64,000 nt of DNA from Acorus gramineus. Lineage: Eukaryota > Streptophyta > Magnoliopsida > Acorales > Acoraceae. Positions 21,305-33,667 of this stretch are shown one piece after another. Location of the stretch: positions 372,001-436,000 of the forward strand of contig JAUJYN010000027.1 of assembly GCA_030737835.1 (NCBI GenBank), written 5' to 3'. A program made the translations under genes and the position numbers. Each line of letters opens with the position of its first letter. Within the stretch, counting starts at the first letter, position 1. The notes under the pieces were generated by a model. That model did not search any database. It was not told where the DNA came from and was given only the letters and a program-made list of their open reading frames with translations.

Positions 21305-24300
21305 TGTTGTGCCTCTGTCATTTGGAGCACTCTGATTGAAAATTCGGGTACATAATTTTTTTTCCTAGAAGTTATGTATTCCTGATTTGGTATTTGGATT
21401 TGATTTTGTTAAAATCCAAGATGAAGAGGTTTAAATATGAGTTTACTATGAGATGTCCAGTTTTGAGTTAGCTTTCGTACAAAAGTGGAATTAGATCAAC
21501 TGGATTCTTGTAGTAAAAGTTATGGGTATTTTTCCAAGTATACCCCGGGGAGGGAAATTCTTGCAGCAGCCCTGCTCTATGTTTAGCTCTAATTTCGGAA
21601 TAGCTGGAGAGATTATTTGATCTTGGCATAAACATGAAAGTTGTAGATAATTTTCTTGACTTTCCAACGGACTTGGAATTGTGCAATGCAGAGTTATTTT
21701 GTCGAAGTTATTGCTGTTCTAGTGAAGCATGCGCAGAATTTCTAGTCAAAGGGCGACTAGGTCATTTCCATCCTTTTTAGATATTTGTGTGCAACAAATA
21801 TCTCCTCTCTCTCTCTCTCTCCCTCTCACTTCCACGCCTACATCTTGAGCACCATTTCTCTCTTTCACACACAAAGCCCCCCAAGTTTTTGTTTAAATGT
21901 CCCAATGAGAAGAAGAGAAGGAGGAGGTGATGGAAGAAGAGAAGGTTGTGCTTATGTGTTGTTGTTTGTTCTCCTCTCTCTCAAGCTCCCTCTCATGATC
22001 CTCCCCCCCTGATTTGCAGCCAAGAAGGAGGCTGAGGAGAGGCTGAAGGAGGGTGTTGGCCGTGGCGGTTGAGGTGGTCGCGGGTGGGTCGAGGGCCCCC
22101 GAACCTCCCCCTTTCTTTCCCCTCCAAAGGTGAGCCTTTCCCCTTCTTTTCTTGATTTTTATGGCTTAGGGTTGGTTGGGAGGGTCATGCATGTTGGGTA
22201 GATGTGTTAGGGTGTGTGTGAGGGGTTGGGAAGGGTTAAAATGGGGTTAGGAGGTGCTGGCGGGTGCGCAAATGCGCGCGGGTGAGTGCGCGCGAGTGCG
22301 CGGGTGCGCGTAGAGTGGGCGCGCGCGAGGGTGCTGGCGCGAGCGGGAGTGCGCGCGGGGAGCAATGCGAATGGGCATGCGCTTGGGCGCGGGGCTGGGG
22401 ACCAGTGCGCGCGCGTGCGCGTGCGTGCGCATGCTGGGGCGTGCGCGGGGTGCTGCGCGAGGGCGCGTGGGCTGGACGCGCAGTGCGCGCGGGCGCGCGC
22501 GTGCGTGCCGCAGCGCGTCGGGGCGCGCGGGCAGGCGCGCGACAGTGCGCTGATGGTGTTGGGGTGCGTGCGTGCGTGCGTGCGCATTCGTGCGTGCTCG
22601 TGGGGGGGGGGGTCATGCGTGTGGCTGCCCGAGGGTTCGGGTAGGTGTCGGGGCCCTCGGACTGGTGTGCGTACGTGCGTGCTCGCATGCTTGCGAGTCC
22701 GTATGCATGCTTGTCCGAGTATTGGGTATTTCTAGTAAATTTCTATGTGTAAATTGTGTTGTTACTCACCAAATTGGATGCCCCTACCTTGTAGATCTCG
22801 TCGGATGGGATGCGCGAGGTCCCGGGTTGTAAGGTGAGTGGTTTGATTCCAATCCCCCCCCCCCCCTCTCTAGGGATGCACTCGACCCGCATAGACGCGC
22901 GTCGCGCATCGATGGGCCCCCCTAGCTGTAATGTGTAAATACTATGTAACGCATGTTATAATATGATGAAACCATGCCATATTAGACCTTGTATGCTAGG
23001 GATATGCATCCATATACCATGTATAGAGGCCCATACATGCCTAGACACCATGTCCCTTGATTTGAAAGCCCTGACCTACGCATGTTTCCCATTTTGTTTA
23101 ATTTATTTAAATCAAATGTGATTATATTGTTGTAAGCATGCCTTAGAGAATATTATAACCTTGTTGTTATAATATATGTTTCCCCGCATCTTAGTTATGC
23201 ACCCTGGAGGAATTCTTGAGAATTCATGACATTAGTAGTGTTAGAAATCGTTGTCGACGGATCCAACAGGATCGTACGCGCGTGAGTAGGCTATCTTCTC
23301 CTTTTGGTTGGATCCGATGTAGGAACTCCCCGACGTTTGCTGTACCTGATAGAGGGCTCCCGTCCGTAGGTACCTCCGATGTGTCGGACAGTACTGATAG
23401 CGGGAGTGGACTAGGTGGAGGCTACGAGGGTGGGAAAGGGCTACCGGGTGGACCAGGGGTGGAGAGCGGTCTAGTCTGTCCCAAAGGACCCATGACACCC
23501 CAAAAAGGGTGAGCGTGGGGTGGATCGGACAGTACTGGTAGTGGGAGTGGACTAGGTGGAGGCCACGAGGGTGGGAAAGGGCTACTGGCGGACTAACGGT
23601 GTAGAGCGGTGAGTTGAGGAGATTGGGTTGTAGATACTACCCAGGAGAGGGTTAACGAATGATGTTACGGGCGTGGGAATCGTTCTCCCTTCGTTGGATC
23701 CGATGTAGGAACTCCCCGGCGTTGGCTATACCTATCAAAGGACTAGGCGGAGGCCACGAGGGTGGGAGAGGCTACCGGTGGACCAGGGGTGTAGAGCAGT
23801 CTAAGTCTCTTCCCAAAGTCCCAAGTGGTCTCCTTTCAGGAGTGAGGGTGTGGATGAGGCGAAGACACGTCGCCTCGTGACCCATTCGTTGTTCAACCGT
23901 TCCCATAGTTGTTGGGTCCGGTCTCGTGATCGATGTTGAAGGACATCGTTGGGCGATTATCTAGATGTAGATGATCTAGTAGTGTTGAGTAGACCAATAA
24001 ATCCGGGTCTCTTCGACCGACGGTATGGTCTCTAGACCAGTAAATCCGGGTCTCTTCGACCGACGATATGGTCTCTCCCCATAAGTCCCAAAAGACTCCC
24101 TCCGGGAGTGAGGGTGGGGGTGAGGTTGGTCGCGCCGCCGCGTGACCCAGTATTCCATGGGTTTCTACCCATGTTTTCCTTGAAAGGAAATTTATTAGGT
24201 ATTGAACTGTAGAATGGTGATTGGTTTCCAGCCACTCACTGAGCTTGTAGCTCACCCCTCGCATACTGTTTCTTTTCAGGGGCAGTGTTGGGCGTGGAGC

Positions 24301-24659
24301 TGGAGCTTTCCTGTGGCGTGGTCTTATGGGCGTGGAGCGTTCTGCCGGCGGGTGGCGAGTGAGAGGCTGTCAGCATTACTAGAGTCATGTTATGCTTTGT
24401 AAATCGTGCATGTGGCACAGGTTGTATTTTCTTTGGTCTAGACTTGGCTTTCACAGGACATTGATTGTGTATTCGGGTCTGTAATAATGTTTTTGATTTA
24501 CAGACATTGTTATATATTATGGTTCCGCTTTTCAGTCAGTTATCAGTATCTTGCTTTGCCGCCTTGTGTATTGTTGTTGGTGTCCTTATTGACCTTAGGT
24601 ATTGATAGCTGATATTTATTATTACCACGTCTCGGGGACGGCCGCCCTGGGGCGTGACA
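21305..24659 (+). repeat. Element E 3' LTR (3355 bp)
   Basis: A type II LTR. It holds a GT/AG-like junction set parallel to type I: donor aaag|gtgagc near 22130, acceptor at ~22795 (cttgtag) and a 39-bp exon-like block ending at donor GTGAGT near 22832. The last acceptor, TTTCTTTTCAG, is near 24280. A CpG block lies at about 22260-22640. A local tandem duplication of agaccagtaaatccgggtctc lies near 23990-24075. No gene. Confidence 0.9.
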
Positions 24660-24967
24660 AGAGGGCTCCCATCCGTAGGTACCACCGATGCGTTCGGAAG
24701 TATACTGATCGTGGGAGTATACCAGGTAGAGGCTACTCGGGAGAAAGCTAACGAATGATATTGCGAGCGTGAAATCGTTCTCCCCTTCGTTGGATCCGAT
24801 GTAGGAACTCCCCGGCGTTGGAAAAGCTGTCCTGACAGAGGGCTCCCATCCGTAGGTACCATCGATGCGTTTGAAAGTGTACTGATCGTGGGAGTATAGC
24901 AGGTAGAGGCTACGTGGGGAAAGGGCTACCGGTGGACCAAGGGTGTAGAGCAGTCTAAGTCTCTTCC
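24660..24967 (+). repeat. Type III LTR K, second segment
   Basis: It resumes K after E (AGAGG 24660-24664 is the duplicated target). It carries two copies of the gttggatccgatgtagg/cctgacagagggctcccatccg unit and stops at gtctcttcc, where D2 begins. D2's own copy of this stretch reads straight through at about 46637 (reverse strand). Confidence 0.85.
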
Positions 24968-25430
24968 TGTCATGCCCCAGGGCGACTGTCCCCGAGACGT
25001 GGCAATAATCAAATATCAGCTATCAATACCTGAGGTCAATAAAGACTCCAACAACAACACACAAGGTGGCAAAGCAAGGATAATGATAACTGACTGAAAA
25101 GCGGAAACATAATATATAAACAATGTCTGTAAACCAAAAACATTATTACAGACTCGAATACACAATCACTGTCATGTGAGAGCCAAGTCTAGTCCAAATA
25201 AAATACAACCTATGTCACATGCACGATTTACAATACATAAAATGACTCTAGGACTACTGACAGCCTCGCACTCGTCACCCGCCGGAAGAACGCTCCACGC
25301 TCATAAGACCATGCCACAGGAAAGCTCCAGCTCCACGCCCATTGCTGCCCCTGAAAAGAAACAGTATGCGAGGGGTGAGCTACAAGTTCAGGGAGTGGCT
25401 GGAAACCAATCACCAATACAACAGTTCAAT

Positions 25431-28419
25431 TGTCACGCCCCAAGGCGGCCGTCCCCGGGTCGCGGCAAGTGTATACAAGATATCAGCAGTCTAAACAGGG
25501 AATCAATAAATCACTCTAAACAACAACTAGAATGACAACAACACAGATGAAAGCAAGGCTGACATAATATATACACAGATAGTGGAAGCTAAAAGACTGA
25601 GTCTGTAATCCAAAAACATACTACAGACTCGATACAAATCAAACGTCCTGTGTGAGCCAATATATACACATACATCCAAATAATACACAACTGGGTGCCC
25701 AAGCACAGAAATATATACATACAATAAAAGGGAAGGATGCTGATGGCCTCAAAAACTCACGGGACGTAGCGCTACTCCGCTACTGGTGCAGTCGCTCAGG
25801 GAGCTCCTCCTTCAAGTCCTCCTCAGTAATCACTGGAAAAATAATATGCGAGGGGTGAGCCACACGCTCAGTGAACAACACAACCCATGCATCACAGTTT
25901 ATATCAACCACAAATAATCAACAACCAGCCCCAAAGTGGCTTAACAACATAATCCAGTGATTCGTTACATCGCCGAACCACCATACCCTCACCCTCACCC
26001 CTCAATAGGTGACATAGGATATTGGGACTTATAATCATCCATACACATCCATACACCCTCACCCTCACCCCTCAATAGGTGGCATAGGATATTGGGACTG
26101 ACTATCATCCATACACATCCATACCCATCCATACACCCTCACCCTCACCCCTCAACAGGTGACATAGGATATTGGGACTGACTAGGCTGTTAATCATCCT
26201 TGGTCCACTGATAGCCTCTCCTCCACACCGTAGCTTGCCTGGTCTACTCCCACATTCAGCACAGTCCGAGTCCAAGATCAGGAGGTGCCTACTGATGGGA
26301 GCCCTCTGTCAGGATAGCCTGTCTAACGCTGAGGAGTTCCTACACGGATCCAACGAAGGGAAGAGAAACAGCCTACCCACACGCATATGATCCACTCGGA
26401 TCCGTCGACAACACATCTGTACAACTCTAATGTCTTGAATTCTTCAGAATCCTCTAGGGCGCATAACCAGGATGCGGGGAACATGCATTAATATAGAAGG
26501 GAAAAGAAACCTTGGGAGGGCACCATGAGGTCCCGATATAAGACGTCCCGACAACCAAACAAGGAACATAGAGCACCCTAGCCCAGGTCTCAATGTTGAC
26601 CTCGCAAGGCCCCTTAATATTCCCTAAGGCATGCAATAATATTACCAGTTACATTTCATTTAACAAATTAAACTAATAGGAGCATACAAAGGCCGAGGCT
26701 TTCCTAGCATGATAACAAGGTGACAAGATGCATGGCTCTTACACAACCTAAGGGTGCAAGTCCATAACTTACTCAGTCTAGGGTAGGATGCATACTACAT
26801 ATCAATCATGCTGCATGGATTACATATTTAACAGGTTAATATTAATCTATGGTGCCCCAGGGGAGGACGGTATATGCCCAAGTGCATATAGTGCCTCCCA
26901 ACTGGGTTGGATTGTCCCACTCATCGGTAGTCGGGTCGTCGCACGACCGTCCGTCAAGATCTGCAAGACAGGGTATCAACTTGGTGAGTAAAATCCACAT
27001 ATACACCTAAATACTCAAAAATACACAAATAAATACCCAACACTCGGGCAAACGTGCATACGGCCCGTACGCACGCTAGCCCGGGCACCCCGACTCACTC
27101 CCGCAGCCCCGGCAACCATCCGCACGGCCACCCACCCCCGGATGCACCACCGCGCCCCAGCCCGCGCACCCAGGCGCCCTGCCGAGCCCCTGCCCGCACG
27201 CCAGGACGCGCCTCCGAGCTCCCTGGGTGCACCGCGGGCTCAATGCGCCCCAGTGCAGCCTCGCCCCGCGCGCACCACCGCTCGCCTCGCCGCGCACCCC
27301 GCGCGCACCACCGCTCGCATCACCCACTCGACCAGCACCCCCAGCACGCCCACCGCCCAGCACGCCCAGCACACCCGCGCCTGCGCCACCCGAGCGCACG
27401 CCCGCACGCACGTCCGCGCCCACGCGCGCGCGCGCCCTGCCACTGCATGTCTGCTGCGCTGCTTGCTGCGCCTGTGCTGCCATCCTACCCGGGACAGACA
27501 CCCACTCTGCCCGAGCACCTCTACCACCAACCACCGGCCACCAATGGCCTCTGACCGCCCCCAACCACCACCGACAGCCACCAGCCGCCCTCCACACCCA
27601 ACCATACCCTCCTAACATGCATCTAAACATGACAAGAAGGAAAGAAAACCCTTACCCAAGGAAAGGAGAGGAAAGGAAGGGAACCGGAGGATCTTCGTGC
27701 ACCGAAACGCCTCCCAACGGATCTCCACCACCAAGACCTCTTCCTACCTCAAATGGGGCTGAAAACAGGGGAGAATAGAGGGGGTTAGAGGGGGCCAAAC
27801 TTGTCAGAACTCGAATCCGAGAACACCGGGGGATAGATCGGGACCGGATCTAACCTTTCTATGTTTTGGGTTTTGAGTTTTGAGAACTCTAGGTGGCTCA
27901 AAACCAAGAAAAGGAGAGAGGGGGAGAGAGAAAACTCATTTGAGAAGATGATGAATAATGGGGGAGACTTTTAGATTTCACTTAAATATGTCAAACCACT
28001 TGGATTAGGGTTAACCAAACTTAATTAGGGCTAAGAGAGGTTTAGGGGGGGTTTTAAGTGGGCTTTGACTTGGGTCAACCCAACCACACAAAAAAAACAA
28101 AAAGGGTTGACCAAGTCATGAGCCCACTTTGACTGAGTCAACTCTCCCAATGACTTCTCGCTCGGTCAAAACCTTGATACGCCCCGGAACTGTGAAATTT
28201 CGGAAACGTTACCAGAATTCGATGAAAATTTCGTGAGTGGCTTAGAATGGCACCAGGACACATAATATGCAGTTAGATTTTCAATCGGAGTCCTCTAGCT
28301 CAGGACGATAGCTAACAGTCCAAAATTTTGCGGTTCCGATCGAAAAACAAAAAAAACTCAAAAACTGCCAAAATGCTCCAATGGTTACCAGGAGGCCAAA
28401 AAGTGACACATATATAACA
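25431..28419 (-). repeat. Element C 3' LTR (2989 bp)
   Basis: It matches 43130-46177. The last exon-like block is at 25780-25832 and reads VITEEDLKEELPERLHQ-stop. Exon 3 is at 26925-26960, but its donor has changed from GTGAGT to ATGAGT, unlike the 5' LTR. Three tandem ~70-bp units with CACCCTCACCCTCACCC lie at 25979-26180. A MITE-like copy is at 26499. Confidence 0.9.
26499..26613 (-). mobile_element. MITE-like module, copy 3
   Basis: The module in C's 3' LTR is flanked by ttaatat-type repeats and is in the same LTR position as copy 1 at 2748. The paired copy in C's 5' LTR is at 44198. Confidence 0.6.
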
Positions 28420-28434
28420 TTCTCCCCCCCATAG
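28420..28434 (-). other. Polypurine tract of element C
   Basis: On the minus strand, ctatgggggggagaa directly precedes the TGTTATATATG start of the 3' LTR. Confidence 0.85.
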
Positions 28435-28467
28435 GAAATTTTGTCCACAAAATAAATACAAGAACAT

Positions 28468-28824
28468 CTAAGAAGGGAAAAGATGCGGATACGCGTCACG
28501 CATGGCGTCCTCAAGCTCCCAAGTGGCCTCGGCACCGGAACGGTGCTGCCATCGCACCTTGACCAGCTGGACGGTCTTGGTGCGGAGCCTCTTCTCGCGG
28601 CGGTCCAGGATCTCAATCGGCTGCTCAACGAAAGACAAGTCGGCTCGAAGACGAGCGGCTCGAACGGGATGACGTGAGCAGGATCGTGGACACAACGCCT
28701 TAGCTGCGAGACATGGAAGAGGCCATTTGCCTGAGCCAACTGTGGGGCAGAGCTATGCGATAGGCCACCTCCCCAACTCGCTCGAGGATGAGGAACGGCC
28801 CAATGAAACGCGGACTCAGCTTGC
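28468..28824 (-). pseudogene. pol: Element C integrase C-terminus and chromodomain
   Basis: This is the tail of C's pol, separated from the rest by element B. It resumes as LSPRFIGPFLILERVGEV exactly where 38576 stopped (GVRDK). It ends with a chromodomain, LVKVRWQHRSGAEATWELED, and YPHLFPS. Two single-base losses shift the frame, one in the ALPPQLAQ region and one after VFEP, so this part is more damaged than the upstream pol. The chromodomain would bind histone marks and guide integration. Confidence 0.9.
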
Positions 28825-29860
28825 TGTCACGCCCCAGGGCGGCCGTCCCCGGGACGCAGCAAGTGTATATATAATATCAGAAACTACACAGGAGGTCAAT
28901 AATATATCACACACAAACAACCAGAATGACACACAGGCAACAAAGGGGCTGACATGATATATACACCAAATGCGGAAGCAAAAGACTGAATCTGTAAATA
29001 AACATTCTACAGACTCGATACTCAATCATCTGTCCTGTGAGAGCCAATATACACCAATACGACTGAACACATACAGACGCGTGCCAAGCACGATAACACA
29101 ATACAAACAGTCAAGAAGGGATGCTGATAACCTCTGGTACTCGCGGAACGTGGCGCTGCTCCGCTACTGAAGGAATCCCTCGGAAAGCTCCAACTGCTGC
29201 TCCGGCTCCAGCTCAGGCTCAGTGACCACTGGGGAAAAACATATGCGAGGGGTGAGCCACACGCTCAGTGAACAGCACAACCCATGCATCACAGACAATA
29301 TTTACCACAATTCAATTATTTATCCAACCTCTAAGTGGCATAACAACATAATCCAGTGGTTCGTACATCGCCGAACCACCACACCCTCACCCTCACCCAT
29401 CAATGGGTGACATAGGCTGTTGGGACTGATAATCATCCAACCACAAATCCAGTAGGTCGCTCATCGCCAACCCACTACACCCTCACCCTCACCCTGCCAC
29501 GGGTGACATAGGATATTGGAACTGACTAGGCTGTTGGTCACCCTTGGTCCACCGATAGTCTCTCCTCCACTCCGTAGGCCGCTGGCCTTCACCCATAACT
29601 TCAGCACAGTCCGTCACAAATATCGGGAGGCGCCTACTGATGGGAGCCCTCGAAAGGGACGACCTTATCACGCTGGGGCAGTCTCTACACGGATCCAACG
29701 AAGGGAAACAGAACAGCCCATCCATACGCATATGATCCACTCGGATCCGCCGACAACACATCTCTACAACTCAAATGTCATGAACTCTTCAGAGTTCCTC
29801 CAAGGCGCATAACCAAGATGCAGGGAACACGTACAATAAAAGCAAGGTTGTAATATCATT

Positions 29861-29979
29861 GGGGGAAAGAACTCGGGAGGGCGGCGTGAGTTCCCGATAT
29901 AGGATACCCCGACAACCAAACAAGGAACACGGAGTACCCTAACCCGGGTCTCACCGCTGTCCTCGCAAGGCCCCTCCCC
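29861..29979 (-). mobile_element. MITE-like module, copy 4
   Basis: The more diverged of two adjacent modules in B's 3' LTR (ends aaagaactcggg and ggcccctccc). ATAATATT flanks its right side. Confidence 0.55.
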
Positions 29980-30042
29980 TATAATATTCACTAAATATGC
30001 TGATAATCATACCAGTTATATAACATTACTTATAATATTAAT

Positions 30043-30161
30043 GGGACTAGAAACCTTGGGAGGGCAGCATGAGGTCCCGATACAGGACATCCCGACAACC
30101 AAACAAGGAACACGGAGTACCCTAACACGGGTCTCAATGTTGACCTCGCAAGGCTCCTCCC
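30043..30161 (-). mobile_element. MITE-like module, copy 5
   Basis: Second module of the tandem pair. It is flanked by TATAATATTA on the left and TATAATATTA on the right, which supports separate insertion or duplication together with its target. Confidence 0.6.
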
Positions 30162-32310
30162 TATAATATTATCTAAGGCATGCGATTTAACATACACTAG
30201 CATTTAATTTAATAAATAAACTAGTAGGACGCATGCATAGGCCGAGGTTTCCTATCATGAAAACAGGGGGCATGGTGCATGGCTCTTACACCTATCCTAT
30301 GGGTGCAAGTCCCTAACATACAAAGACTAGGGTAGCATGCATTCTACATTTAAATCATGCAAGCATAGATTACATATTACTATGGTTAATATCAATCCAT
30401 GGTGCCCCAGGAGAGGTCGGTATACGCCCAAGTGCGTATAACACCTCTCTACTGGGTTGGATTGTCCCACTCACCGAAGATCGGGTCGTCGCGCAACCGC
30501 CCGTCAAGATCTGCAAGACAGACATTCAATATGGTGAGTTAAAAATCCACAACTACTACCAAAGACATCAAAATACACAAAACCCACAACCAAACACCCA
30601 ACACTCGGGCAAACGTGCATACGACCCGCACGCACGCTAGCCCGAGCACTCCGGCAACCACCCACACGGCCGGCAACCACCCGCACGGCCACCCGACCGC
30701 CCGAGTGCACCGCCGCGCCTCAGCCAACGCACCCCGCGCACCGCCGGGCCCCGCCCGCCGCCTGGACGCGCCGCCGAACCTCCGGGTGCACCGCGCGCCC
30801 CCTGCACCCCAGCGCAGCCGCCCGCGCACACCCCGCACGCCCCGCGCGCAGTGCCTCGCCCCGCGCGCACCCTGCGCGCACCTCCAGCCCCCTATCCGCG
30901 CGCACTCCGCGCGCACCTACCAGCCTCTACCCGCGCGCACCACGCGCGCACCACCCGCTCGCACCCACTGCACCGCACGCACGCCTGCGCCTCAGCCCAG
31001 CGCCCGGTATCCGCGGCCCAGCACCCGACGCTCAGCGCCCAGCACCCGGGACCCTCACCCAGCGCCCACGCGCACGCTGGCGCAGCACGCACCCAGCGCG
31101 CCTGGCAGCATGCGCCCAGCGCGCCTGCCAGCCTGCGTGCGCTGCTGCCCGCGCTGCCTGCCTGCGCGCGTCGCCGAGTGGCCCGAGCACCGTTCGCCTT
31201 GCAGCCCAGCCACTGCCCGCCTGATACCCGAGCACCCCCTGCCAGCTGCCCGAGCATGGCCTGCCCAGCCGGCCTGCCCTGCTCGCACAACCCGCAGCCA
31301 TCCCGCTCCGCACACCTCCCCCTGCACCCCCCGAGCGCACGCCCGCGCGCGCGCGCGCGCCCGGCAAACTGGTGCACCTGCTCCCAGCCTACCCGAGCTA
31401 GTCCTACCAGCACGCCCAGCACGCCCAGCACGCACGCACTGCTGGCACCAGCTCCCCCCGAGCGCACGCCCGTGCGCACGCCGCGCGCACGCCCGCGCGC
31501 CCAGCCTGCTGCGCTGCTGTGTTGCTGCCGGTGCTGCCTGCTGCTCGGGACTGCCAGCCCACCTGCCCGAGCTCCTCTACCACCCACCTCCGGCCACCAA
31601 TGGCCTCCGACCACCACCCCACAGCCCTCCGACGGCCACCCACCGCCGCCGACCGCCTCCCAACCCCAAAACCACCCTCCTAACATACATCTATGCAAGA
31701 AAAGAGAGGAAAGAGGCTTACCAAGGGGAGGAAGGGAAGTCCGGATGCTCTCCGCGCACCGAAACCTCTCCCAAAGGGCTTCCACCGCCCGGATCTATCT
31801 TGGCCCTCGAAATGGTCCAAAACAGAGGAGAAGAGAGGGGGGACGGAGGGGCAAATCTCACCGGAATCAGGATTTGAAAGCACCGGGTGTAGATCGGGAC
31901 CCGATCTACACTTCCTATGCTTTAGGTTTTTAGGTTTGAGGGGTCTAGGGGGCTCAAAAGTGAGAAAAGGAGAGAGGGGAGAGAGAAAATGAAATTGGTA
32001 GGGATGATGAATAGTGATTTCGAAATTAGATCCCACATATATATAGTGAGCGACTTAAAAACCCAGATACGCCCCGGAACTGTGAAATTTTGGAAACGTT
32101 ACCGGAATTCGATGAAATTTTCGTGAGAGGCTTAAAATGGCACCAGGACACCAAATATGCAGTTAGATTTCCAATCGGAGTCCTCTAACTCAGGACGATA
32201 GCTAACAGTCCAAAAATTAGCGGTTCCGATCGAAAACCGAAAAAAAAATTGAAAAACTGCCAGAACGCTCCAACGGTTACCAGCAGGTTAAAAGTGACAC
32301 ATATATAACA

Positions 32311-32324
32311 TTCTTCCCCCCTTA
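32311..32324 (-). other. Polypurine tract of element B
   Basis: Minus-strand taaggggggaagaa abuts the 3' LTR start. The same tract is found in E. Confidence 0.85.
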
Positions 32325-32339
32325 GGAAATTTTGTCCTC

Positions 32340-33660
32340 AAAATATGCAAAAACATCTAGGAGGGGAAAAGATGCGGATACGCGTCACACCTGGCATCCT
32401 TGAGCTCCCAAGTGTCCTCGACACCGGAACGGTGCTGCCATCGCACCTCGACCAACTGGACGGTCTTGGTGCAGAGCCTCCTCACGCGGCGGTCCATGAT
32501 CTCAATCGACTGCTCCACGAATGACTGTCCGGCTCAGAGACGAGCGGCTCGAACGGGATGACGTGAGCAGGATCGCGGACACACCTTTACCCAACTGCGA
32601 ACCCACCACTCCAAGACGGAGAGGTAAGAATTGGCGCTGAGGTGAGCCTCCGATAGAACTCCAGGAAGCTCTCCTCGCAAGAAGGGGACCACTCGAACCG
32701 GACATCCTTCCGAGTAAGGCGGTTAAGAGGAACAGCTATCTTCGAGAGTCCCTCGTCAAGCTTCCTACAATAACCCTCCAACTCGGGAAGCTCCCAATCC
32801 TCGCGGGGTTCGACGGTCAACGCCAATTTGACGCGACGAGCGTCTTGCCCGGGTCCACAGATATGCCTTCACCCGAAATCAATCAGCCCAAAAGGCCTTA
32901 ACCTCTAACCAAAACTCGCACTTGATCTCTCATCTATCTGATGCTTCCATGGCATCCCTTACCTGGGAAAAGAAACCTCGGGAGGGCACCATGAAATCCC
33001 GATATAGGATACCCCGACAACCAAACAAGGAACACGAAGTACCCTAGCCCGGGTTCCAACGCCGACCTCACAAGGCCCCTTAATCCAGAAAGGAACACTA
33101 GAAGAAGACATCATTTAAAGAACACTACTAACCCTCCCGGATCATCTACCTCTAGGTGATCACCCAACGATGTCCTTCAACATCCACTACAAGACCGAAC
33201 CCAACATCATTGGGAATGGTCCAACAGAAATTGGGTCACGAGCGACCCGTCTTCGCCTCATCCACACCCTCACTCCCAAAGGAGACATTTTGGGACTTTG
33301 GGAGAGACTTAGACTGCTCTCTACCCCTGGTCCACCGGTAGCCTCTCCCCGCTCCGTAGCTCGCCTGGTCCTCTGACCGGGAGCCTGTCTAACGCCGGGG
33401 CTGTACTACGCGGATCCAACGAAGGGGAGAGCGATTCCACGCTCGCGGCACCATTCAATAATCTCTTACCGGGTAGCCCCTACCTAGCATACTCCCAAGT
33501 TCAGTACCCCTCCGACTGCATCGGTGGTACCTACTGATGGAAACTCTCTACCAGGACGGCTATAACCCGGCTTCCTTAACTCAATCAACCGCTCTTGACA
33601 CTCACTCATCCAGATACCCCACACACTTGCATAATAACCACCAACTACACACACACCTAT
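32340..33660 (-). pseudogene. Element B rearranged internal remnant
   Basis: Read on the minus strand, the order is as follows. First comes an LTR-derived fragment (about 33540-33110, with the ttcgttggatccg unit and the ggaccaggggtagagag stretch of type II/III LTRs). Next is a MITE-like module (33079-32965). Then comes a scrap of pol ending near 32590, with [21 protein letters not shown]. Last is a chromodomain-proximal scrap (about 32580-32380). No protease, RT catalytic centre or integrase core remains. This is a deletion derivative, not a gene. Confidence 0.8.
32965..33079 (-). mobile_element. MITE-like module, copy 6 (inside B's core)
   Basis: Same module and same flanks (ggattaa / aggtaagggatgcc on the minus strand) as copy 2 in element E. 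The insertion therefore predates the split of these two non-autonomous elements. Confidence 0.65.
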
Positions 33661-33667
33661 CCTTATA

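Larger units (their letters stand above)
4607..24659 (+). mobile_element. Element E: type II Ty3/gypsy retrotransposon, decayed
   Basis: It is bounded by TGTTGTGCC and GGGGCGTGACA, with a perfect 5-bp duplication AGAGG at 4602-4606 and 24660-24664. The order is 5' LTR (split by A), primer site at 18584, a ~2.7 kb ruined internal region, polypurine tract at 21291 and 3' LTR at 21305-24659. The interior is much shorter than the ~5 kb of A and has lost most of Gag and the protease-RT region. E was therefore non-autonomous or broken before A arrived. It shares a MITE-bearing internal junction with B although their LTR families differ. Confidence 0.9.
28825..32310 (-). repeat. Element B 3' LTR (3486 bp)
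   Basis: A type I LTR with a TATA box at 32038, a large CpG block (30640-31530), exon 3 at 30475-30510 and exon 4 at 29164-29228. Exon 4 is 65 bp, 12 bp longer than in A, and reads VVTEPELEPEQQLELSEGFL and a final Q before the same TAG. Two MITE-like modules sit in tandem at 29861 and 30043. The acceptor before exon 2 seems lost. Confidence 0.9.

Noticed and set aside
25979..26180. Possible CRISPR-like or telomeric array (CACCCTCACCCTCACCC units)
   Set aside because: Units are unequal LTR minisatellites without uniform spacers, and the motif is not the plant telomere repeat TTTAGGG.
30615..31877. 420-codon open frame on the plus strand (and the 396-codon one at 36759-37949)
   Set aside because: It lies in the CpG-dense LTR block, where stops are rare in all frames. 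It is antisense to element B, reads as low-complexity A/P/R/H repeats and has no family signature.
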